Below are positions 1 through 3,611 of a stretch of 5,091 nt of DNA, in pieces. The stretch spans positions 1-5,091 of the forward strand of contig NZ_JAILKR010000011.1 of NCBI RefSeq assembly GCF_024693525.1. Reading direction: 5' to 3'. The position numbers were made by a program, and so were the translations under genes. The stretch is from Selenomonas sp. GTDB lineage: Bacteria > Bacillota_C > Negativicutes > Selenomonadales > Selenomonadaceae. The notes under the pieces were generated by a model, which made no database searches, had not been told where the DNA came from, and was given only the letters and a program-made list of their open reading frames with translations. Every line of letters begins with the position of its first letter. The stretch's first letter is position 1.

Positions 1-928
1 CTGCAGAATGCGGCTTGCCTGTGATATATCGATTGCCGCAGATGTAGGTTTGCTGATAGGTATTCTTTTTCTTATTGACGTATCCTCGGTGTGCGACCAT
101 GATGGTACCGCAGGAAGGGCAGATTACTTTGCCTGAGAACAAATAGATTCTTCCCGTGCGCCTTGGCTGCTGATTGCGGGAGAGAATTGTCTGTACGCGG
201 TCGAACTGCTCTGGAGGGATAATTGCCGGGCAGTAGTCGGGGATGCCGTAGCGTACTCCCTTATACGTTGGATTACGCAGAATACGCCAAACACGGCGGG
301 CATCAATGGATATGCCGAACTTATCAAGTATCTTGCGGAAAATTGAGTGGGTGGCGTACCCCGCCAGTATCTGCTCAAAGATGAATTCGACAATAGGCCG
401 CTCCTTTTCGACCACTACGAGATGCTTATCTTTGAGTTCATAGCCGAAAGGATGCTTGCCCGTGGTTTCCTCCTTGCGGCGGTGCTTTCCTTCGTTGACA
501 TACTTGATACGGTCGCTGGTCTGATCCGACTCATTCTGCGCGATGGAGAGCTTGAGGTTCAACATCAGGCGGCCGTTGGTGGTTGTGGTATTGTAATCTT
601 CCTGCGTGCATTCCCAGTTCACGCCGTACTGGTCGAGAACGTCCTGCACCTTGTAATAATCCCGCACATTGCGGAACCAGCGGTCCAAGCACTTCAGCAG
701 GATAATATCCACCTTGTTTGCCCGCACATCGTCAAGGAGCCGCTGGAGCTCCTTACGGCGGGAGAGAGCCTTGCGGGCGGTGTTGCCCTCATCGGCGTAC
801 ACGCCAACGACAGTATAATGGTGTGCACGGGCGTACTGCTCCAAATCATGCTGCTGTTCAGCTAGGGAGAAGCCATGCTTGGCCTGCTCCTCAGTGGAAA
901 CGCGGATATAAAGTGCTGCTCTTTTCAT
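1..928 (-). CDS. Large serine recombinase / phage integrase, C-terminus cut by window edge
   Basis: Site-specific DNA recombinase of the large serine (resolvase/invertase) family, expected to integrate the element through attP x attB. The frame is open from ATG 926-928 to base 1, giving 309 visible residues; family members are usually 450-550. Catalytic domain about 1-145: the motif YIRVST puts the nucleophile at Ser11 with Arg9 beside it; ADEGNTA near 45-51; DRWFRN at 82-87; then EDYNTTTTNGRLMLNLKLS and a DRIK motif. Recombinase domain from about 155 (GKHPFGYEL) through RRVWRILRNPTYKG (211-224). A zinc ribbon begins at CPSC (270-273), with another Cys at 297; the coiled-coil and the rest lie outside the window. 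The start is supported by an upstream GAGAGGTG 7 nt away. GC is about one half, richer than the membrane-protein gene. The family call is very secure; its use as the phage integrase is inferred from the neighbouring repressor/Cro switch. Confidence 0.95.
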   Translation of the reverse strand, partial: MKRAALYIRVSTEEQAKHGFSLAEQQHDLEQYARAHHYTVVGVYADEGNTARKALSRRKELQRLLDDVRANKVDIILLKCLDRWFRNVRDYYKVQDVLDQYGVNWECTQEDYNTTTTNGRLMLNLKLSIAQNESDQTSDRIKYVNEGKHRRKEETTGKHPFGYELKDKHLVVVEKERPIVEFIFEQILAGYATHSIFRKILDKFGISIDARRVWRILRNPTYKGVRYGIPDYCPAIIPPEQFDRVQTILSRNQQPRRTGRIYLFSGKVICPSCGTIMVAHRGYVNKKKNTYQQTYICGNRYITGKPHSA

Positions 929-935
929 AATAAAA

Positions 936-980
936 CACCTCTCTAGTTTATTTGCGTTTGGCAAACAAGCCTGAGAGGTG
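936..980 (-). promoter_or_regulatory. Integrase ribosome binding site and possible SD-sequestering inverted repeat
   Basis: On the minus strand GAGAGGTG (936-943) is the integrase Shine-Dalgarno, 7 nt before the ATG. Its exact 8-base complement lies at 973-980, further upstream in the same leader, so the integrase mRNA could fold the SD into a stem. Between the arms is a small dyad GTTTG-G-CAAAC (956-966). The arms are seen directly; translational control by them is inferred. Confidence 0.5.
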
Positions 981-987
981 GTATAAT
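958..987 (+). promoter_or_regulatory. Plus-strand promoter for a short antisense RNA
   Basis: TTGGCA (958-963, 5 of 6 matches to the -35 consensus), an 18-bp spacer, then a perfect TATAAT (982-987). Predicted transcription start is about 994-996. The -35 lies inside the dyad GTTTG-G-CAAAC (956-966), which could be an operator. No ORF with a ribosome binding site follows; two hairpins and a U-tract come next. Confidence 0.6.
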
Positions 988-994
988 CTACTTT

Positions 995-1068
995 GGGTAG
1001 TGTGATTAGTCTCTCTCAGACTGATTGCATCCGGGCCGTTCCTGTTGGCGCAGGGGCGGCTCTTTTTA
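995..1068 (+). ncRNA. Candidate small antisense RNA opposite the integrase leader
   Basis: Predicted RNA of about 75 nt, bounded by the promoter at 958-987 and the terminator ending near 1068. Hairpin 1 pairs 1000-1012 with 1018-1030 and exposes a CUCUC loop; hairpin 2 is the terminator. Several pairs in both stems are G-U, which would be A-C mismatches in the opposite strand, so the plus-strand RNA folds better than its complement. The whole RNA is complementary to the first part of the predicted integrase mRNA (start near 1061). The CUCUC loop also matches the GAGAG of the integrase SD. It could regulate integrase in cis or act as a countertranscript; alternatively it could be a non-functional short transcript. 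It matches no RNA family that I recognise. Confidence 0.45.
1033..1068 (+). terminator. Rho-independent terminator
   Basis: Stem 1033-1044 with 1051-1062: a core of 10 pairs (1035-1044/1051-1060, including two G-U) plus two more at the base. The loop is TTGGCG, followed by TTTTT at 1063-1067. It is oriented for plus-strand transcription and ends the candidate short RNA. On the minus strand there is no U-tract in the right place. Confidence 0.75.
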
Positions 1069-1096
1069 TTATAACTACAGAACCAGTTGCGAACAA
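1068..1096 (-). promoter_or_regulatory. Predicted integrase promoter
   Basis: Read on the minus strand: TTGTTC (-35, 1091-1096), a 17-bp spacer, then a perfect TATAAT (-10, 1068-1073). Predicted start is near 1061, exactly at the base of the plus-strand terminator stem, giving the integrase a leader of about 130 nt. The -35 lies in an imperfect dyad (GCGAACAAG at 1089-1097 facing CTTG at 1103-1106 and TTCGC at 1110-1114) shared with the plus-strand promoter at 1104-1132. Confidence 0.55.
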
Positions 1097-1103
1097 GTGA
1101 TTC

Positions 1104-1132
1104 TTGTAATTCGCGGCAATGTGTGCCATAAT
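1104..1132 (+). promoter_or_regulatory. Promoter for the 38-residue ORF
   Basis: TTGTAA (1104-1109, 4 of 6), a 17-bp spacer, then CATAAT (1127-1132, 5 of 6), giving a start near 1139. It is back to back with the integrase promoter: the two -35 boxes are 7 bp apart inside one imperfect inverted repeat (1089-1114), so one DNA-bound regulator could affect both. Confidence 0.5.
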
Positions 1133-1164
1133 AACAATAGAAAATTCGTTAGGAGGTGGATTTT

Positions 1165-1281
1165 ATGCCAGGTTTAGATTGGTTTACTGAAGAAGCTCAG
1201 GAGCGCCAGGCCGAAATTTATGCAAGTTTCCATCCTGACGAGCAGCCCGACAACAAATCCGAGAAGGATGATCATAAGTAA
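1165..1281 (+). CDS. Small acidic protein of 38 residues, unknown function
   Basis: ATG 1165 to TAA 1279-1281. The ribosome binding site AGGAGG (1151-1156), 8 nt from the ATG, is among the best in the window, and the gene has its own promoter and terminator, so I regard it as a real small gene. The N-terminal half (MPGLDWFTEEAQERQAEIYA) looks like a short amphipathic helix; the C-terminal tail is hydrophilic and ends in KDDHK. There are eleven Asp/Glu against four Arg/Lys, so the protein is strongly acidic. There is no membrane segment and no Cys. I do not recognise a family. Lying beside the integrase and reading away from it, it could be a recombination directionality factor, an antitoxin-like or DNA-mimic peptide, or a small regulator; none of these is shown by sequence alone. 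Confidence 0.6.
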   Translation: MPGLDWFTEEAQERQAEIYASFHPDEQPDNKSEKDDHK

Positions 1282-1292
1282 CACCGTGTTAC
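1278..1292. repeat. Perfect 15-bp dyad over the stop codon of the 38-residue ORF
   Basis: GTAACAC-C-GTGTTAC: two 7-base arms with one central base, containing the TAA of the small ORF and lying just before the terminator. It could be an operator-like site or part of a longer 3' end structure. I saw no second copy in the window, and its sequence differs from the TCTYATAT sites of the switch region. Confidence 0.35.
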
Positions 1293-1294
1293 CG

Positions 1295-1327
1295 ATGCCC
1301 GAGATTTAGGTCTCGGGCATTTTCTTT
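1295..1327 (+). terminator. Rho-independent terminator after the 38-residue ORF
   Basis: Perfect 10-bp stem ATGCCCGAGA (1295-1304) with TCTCGGGCAT (1311-1320), loop TTTAGG, then TTTTCTTT from 1320. The loop holds the stop codon of the minus-strand membrane-protein gene. On the minus strand the stem is not followed by a U-tract, so it should stop plus-strand transcription but only weakly, if at all, minus-strand transcription. Confidence 0.85.
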
Positions 1328-2175
1328 GCCTGCTGTTTCTTGTGTTCATGATTAGCAAGGCTCTTTGCAGTCCATTCGTTGTATAAGGTAGTAGTGTGGA
1401 TATACAATTCATGACCTGGCTGGCTATTCATGTAACATATTAGTAAATATGAATCAATGACGATATCACAAAAGGTTTGATGCAAAGATGGATATACAGT
1501 TTCAGAAGAAGCTAGTCCTGAACAAAAATACATGGAAAAGTATTCGATATTATTTAATACGAAGGTTATATGTTGGTTAGCAATGAATGCTTGTTCCTTT
1601 AAGTAATCTGCACGTTTTTGGACACTTTCTATAACTTTCGGATTAGATGGTTTTCCACTTACCAATGTTGGAATCTTCTTTGTGGTTTCAGTCGTAGGCG
1701 TGCTGTTCAATAGAAATTCATATCTAGGGTAATTAAAGTTTTTGTAGTCTGAGAATTCTTTAAAGAACTTTTCTAATATATCATCACCAAAAAGTTCTTT
1801 GGCTTCTTTAGCGGTGAACTCCTTGAACTTGCTTGCCTTTTTATTGTAATCCGGGGCAATTTTCTTATTTATCCTGCGTAAATGAAATTCAGCAGCATTT
1901 AAACTAGGAATGATATTTTTAGAATAATACCCCGCTAGTTTATAAGCTGTTTCAAATTCAGAATGAGCGTGTTTCTGTCGATAATCACGAAGGAAAAGAA
2001 ATATTTGATATGCAACAAAGATGGTAGATACTATAACTGACATAAAAGACAGTGTTTCTACAGAGTCGTGATAAAAATGAAGCCATTCATTTGCATGCCC
2101 ATATATCAAAGTGGGGATAGTGATTAAGAAAAAAGCTAGGATAAATGCAGATCTTATTTTGTGTTTTTTACACAA
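1306..2175 (-). CDS. Two-pass membrane protein with cytoplasmic domain, probable lysogenic cargo
   Basis: 289 residues from TTG 2173-2175. A short basic N-terminus (MCKKHKIRS) precedes membrane segment 1 (about 10-26), then a short outside loop (27-41), segment 2 (about 42-62), and a basic RDYRQKH stop-transfer. About 220 residues of charged, helix-prone cytoplasmic domain follow, Lys-rich near 100-125. By the positive-inside rule both termini are inside. I recognise no family. It directly follows the repressor gene on the same strand, between repressor and integrase, where temperate phages often carry superinfection-exclusion or defence genes. Base composition (about one third GC) is clearly lower than in the neighbours, suggesting separate acquisition. 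The start is doubtful: no ribosome binding site precedes the TTG, and the frame stays open back to 2235 behind a good AAGGAAAGG, but without ATG, GTG or TTG there (see findings). The gene is secure; function is inference. Confidence 0.8.
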   Translation of the reverse strand: MCKKHKIRSAFILAFFLITIPTLIYGHANEWLHFYHDSVETLSFMSVIVSTIFVAYQIFLFLRDYRQKHAHSEFETAYKLAGYYSKNIIPSLNAAEFHLRRINKKIAPDYNKKASKFKEFTAKEAKELFGDDILEKFFKEFSDYKNFNYPRYEFLLNSTPTTETTKKIPTLVSGKPSNPKVIESVQKRADYLKEQAFIANQHITFVLNNIEYFSMYFCSGLASSETVYPSLHQTFCDIVIDSYLLICYMNSQPGHELYIHTTTLYNEWTAKSLANHEHKKQQAKKMPET

Positions 2176-2188
2176 AGAATGTAATTTA

Positions 2189-2239
2189 TTAAAAGGAACT
2201 TTGATTTTTTCTCTTGTTTTGTTTAACGTATCTATTCAT
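2189..2239 (-). CDS. Possible 16-residue leader ORF before the membrane-protein gene
   Basis: ATG 2237-2239 to TAA 2189-2191 encodes MNRYVKQNKRKNQSSF. It is the only ATG placed correctly behind the AAGGAAAGG ribosome binding site that follows the repressor stop codon. It is one frame off the membrane-protein frame, which opens four bases later at 2235. It may be a translated leader peptide, or it may mark the true start of the membrane protein before a one-base indel or a frameshift. Low confidence that it is a gene by itself. Confidence 0.25.
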   Translation of the reverse strand: MNRYVKQNKRKNQSSF

Positions 2240-2250
2240 ATCCTTTCCTT

Positions 2251-2276
2251 AAGCCGTCCTTATGGGCGGCTTATTT
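2251..2276 (+). terminator. Terminator-like hairpin at the repressor/membrane-protein junction, facing against the operon
   Basis: Stem AAGCCGTCC (2251-2259) with GGGCGGCTT (2264-2272), loop TTAT, 9 pairs including one T-G, followed on the plus strand by ATTTTG. On the minus strand the wobble becomes an A-C mismatch and the downstream bases are purine-rich (AAGGAAAGG), so it is unlikely to end the repressor mRNA. It contains part of the repressor stop codon (2271-2273). It may block antisense transcription into the repressor gene, or stabilise the 3' end of repressor mRNA. Confidence 0.45.
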
Positions 2277-3179
2277 TGCGTTGCGTACTTTATGTTTGAG
2301 TTCTTCACGTCCTGCGTCGCCGGTTTCTACATATGTAGCTATAAAGTCTGTTCTCATAATTTCATTGGCAATCACCCTAAGAGCTGGCGCTTCATCAAAG
2401 GGCCCATATGGGCATCCTTGCTCAGCCCAGTTTATTACTTCCTCAACTATACTATTTACTTTTTTATCGCGCAAAATATCGTAGTATGATTTCTTTTCTT
2501 CCTCTAGCACAATCTTTTTGTTTAGCTGAAGGTCTATGAATGATTTCAACTTTTCGCCATATTTTGTGAATGGAGGCTTGTCATCTTCTTGATCGGCAGC
2601 AGGAGTAGGAGTTTTAGCTGCTTTTATAGGCGTTGCCTTAGCCTTGGTATCATCACCAAAGAACAAGTCAACTACGTTGGTGTGGAAGTAAGTGGCTATG
2701 CGTTCAGCCTCTGCTGGTGTGGTCAGGACGGTTTCACCCTGCATGAACTTGCCGACTGTGGCAAAGGGCAGACCAGTACCTTGCATAAAGCCGTTTATGT
2801 CACCGGATGCTTGCAGCAGTTTACTAACCTTATTGGAGAACGTGGCGTCTAGCCCTTCCAAACGCCGGATGATTTCATCCTGTACCAAAGAGGGGCGGCG
2901 CAAGTAAGCCTGTGTCAGCGCATGCAGGGGAGATTTGTCATCGAACGACAGGTTAGTAGTAACCTTGACGGCTCCGCCGCTCCAGCCCATGAGTTCTGCG
3001 GGGGTGGTAGATAATGCCCTTGCTAATGGTTCTAATATACCAATAGGCATATTATCTGCGTCAGTACTTTCGTATCGATATATAGTAGCTCGACTTTTTT
3101 GCAGACGATTTGCCAGTTGATCAGCAGTAAGGCCTAGCTCGATTCGACGATTCTTTATGTTTTGTCCAATATTTGACAC
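2271..3179 (-). CDS. Phage repressor with two XRE-type HTH domains and no peptidase domain
   Basis: 302 residues from GTG 3177-3179. A GTG at 3186-3188 is in frame but lies inside the Shine-Dalgarno AGAGGTG (3186-3192); that SD sits 6 nt before GTG 3179, so I prefer the latter. Residues about 5-64 form a classic XRE/HTH_3 domain (LTADQLANRL, then SRATIYRYE as recognition helix, then PLARALSTTPAELMGW). Residues about 115-175 look like a second one (INGFMQGTGLPFATVGKFMQGE, then EAERIATYFHTNVVDLFFGD). A Pro/Ala/Lys-rich linker (about 177-205) leads to a charged helical C-terminal region of about 95 residues that I do not recognise. There is no S24/LexA-type Ser-Lys cleavage domain, unlike lambda CI. 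It is divergent from the Cro-like gene across an operator region and upstream of the membrane-protein gene. Likely role: maintaining lysogeny by repressing both switch promoters. The HTH call is firm, the repressor role very likely. Confidence 0.88.
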   Translation of the reverse strand: MSNIGQNIKNRRIELGLTADQLANRLQKSRATIYRYESTDADNMPIGILEPLARALSTTPAELMGWSGGAVKVTTNLSFDDKSPLHALTQAYLRRPSLVQDEIIRRLEGLDATFSNKVSKLLQASGDINGFMQGTGLPFATVGKFMQGETVLTTPAEAERIATYFHTNVVDLFFGDDTKAKATPIKAAKTPTPAADQEDDKPPFTKYGEKLKSFIDLQLNKKIVLEEEKKSYYDILRDKKVNSIVEEVINWAEQGCPYGPFDEAPALRVIANEIMRTDFIATYVETGDAGREELKHKVRNAK

Positions 3180-3185
3180 GTTGGT

Positions 3186-3192
3186 CACCTCT
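3186..3192 (-). promoter_or_regulatory. Repressor ribosome binding site that decides the start
   Basis: On the minus strand AGAGGTG is followed by six bases (ACCAAC) and then GTG 3177-3179. The alternative upstream GTG is the last three bases of this SD itself and has no SD of its own, so the shorter protein is favoured. Confidence 0.65.
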
Positions 3193-3209
3193 TTTGTTGT
3201 TTTTCTTAT

Positions 3210-3238
3210 ATTCTATCATATTTTTTAATATATGAGAA
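3210..3238 (-). promoter_or_regulatory. Leftward promoter for the repressor operon
   Basis: Minus strand: TTCTCA (-35, 3233-3238), 17-bp spacer, TAGAAT (-10, 3210-3215), with TGA just before it giving a TGn extended -10. Predicted start near 3203, giving a short leader. The weak -35 is compensated by the extended -10. Two or three operator half-sites overlap it. Confidence 0.5.
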
Positions 3239-3286
3239 TAGATTTATGTATTTAATAAAAAATCTTAAAATATGAGAAAATACTAC

Positions 3287-3315
3287 TTGCAATCGTCTTA
3301 TATTTGTGATACCAT
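3287..3315 (+). promoter_or_regulatory. Rightward (early) promoter for the Cro-like operon
   Basis: TTGCAA (-35, 3287-3292), 17-bp spacer, TACCAT (-10, 3310-3315) preceded by TGA as an extended -10. Predicted start near 3322. Half-site TCTTATATTT (3296-3305) lies between -35 and -10, and another (3328-3337) lies just past the start, where a bound repressor would block it. Confidence 0.5.
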
Positions 3316-3359
3316 AAATGTGTCGCAAGATATAAGACATACAAGGAGGTCTTGAACAA

Positions 3360-3611
3360 GTGGTTAATACCAATATGTTGAAAGGCAAAATTGTAGAGAA
3401 TGGCTTATCAGTTGCGGACGTAGCAAATGCTATAGGTATAAGTACTGCTAGTATGTACCGCAAAATTACTAATTGCGGAGAGGCAATGCTAGTAAGAGAA
3501 GCCTATGCAATAGGACGCTTGCTACAGTTGACAGCTGAGGAAATGAACTCTATTTTTTTTGCTAGCACAGTCTCAAAAATGAGACAGAAAGAAGGAGATA
3601 GCATTGAGTAA
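3360..3611 (+). CDS. Cro-like small HTH regulator, 83 residues
   Basis: Starts at GTG 3360-3362, behind AAGGAGGT (3343-3350) at normal spacing; the in-frame ATG at 3375 is too far from it. The HTH spans about residues 17-36 (SVADVANAIGISTASMYRKI), followed by a helical segment (VREAYAIGRLLQLTAEEMNSIFF) of the kind that completes XRE-type domains. The length and place, the first gene of the rightward operon and divergent from the repressor, match Cro or an early lytic regulator. It should bind the same operator cluster and shut off the repressor promoter, while being repressed itself in the lysogen. It overlaps the next gene by 8 nt, which implies coupled translation. The HTH call is firm; Cro function is inferred from position. 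An activator of the early operon is the main alternative. Confidence 0.85.
   Translation: MVNTNMLKGKIVENGLSVADVANAIGISTASMYRKITNCGEAMLVREAYAIGRLLQLTAEEMNSIFFASTVSKMRQKEGDSIE

Larger units (their letters stand above)
3204..3338. promoter_or_regulatory. Operator region: six TCTYATAT-like half-sites between divergent genes
   Basis: Half-sites: TCTTATATTC 3204-3213 (+), TATCATATTT 3214-3223 (+), TCTCATATAT 3228-3237 (-), TCTCATATTT 3268-3277 (-), TCTTATATTT 3296-3305 (+), TCTTATATCT 3328-3337 (-). The last two form a perfect 9-base inverted repeat, GTCTTATAT / ATATAAGAC (3295-3303 and 3330-3338); the second and third form a tighter convergent pair. They overlap the -10 and -35 of the leftward promoter, the spacer of the rightward promoter and its early transcribed region. 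This fits repressor/Cro binding and repressor autoregulation. The sites are seen directly; which protein binds is inferred, and the region is AT-rich, so one or two may be chance. Confidence 0.55.

Noticed and set aside
347..865. Long plus-strand ORF of 172 codons
   Set aside because: It is antisense to the catalytic and recombinase domains of the serine recombinase, whose residues are clearly conserved on the minus strand; no ribosome binding site precedes it.
1002..1100. Plus-strand GTG ORF of 32 codons across the terminator
   Set aside because: No ribosome binding site, and it runs through the terminator stem and U-tract, so it would not be fully transcribed.
3334..3353. AAGAC / GTCTT hairpin that could cover part of the Cro-like gene's SD
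   Set aside because: Only five pairs with a ten-base loop, half AT; too weak to claim translational control, and the bases are better explained by the operator half-site.
3351..3360. CTTG-AA-CAAG dyad just before the Cro-like start codon
   Set aside because: Four-base arms with a two-base centre; cannot form a stable hairpin and is common by chance.
1091..3365. Near-repeat GAACAAGTGATT (1091-1102) and GAACAAGTGGTT (3354-3365)
   Set aside because: An 11 of 12 match is expected by chance several times in 5 kb; one lies in an integrase promoter and the other across a start codon, with no shared surroundings.
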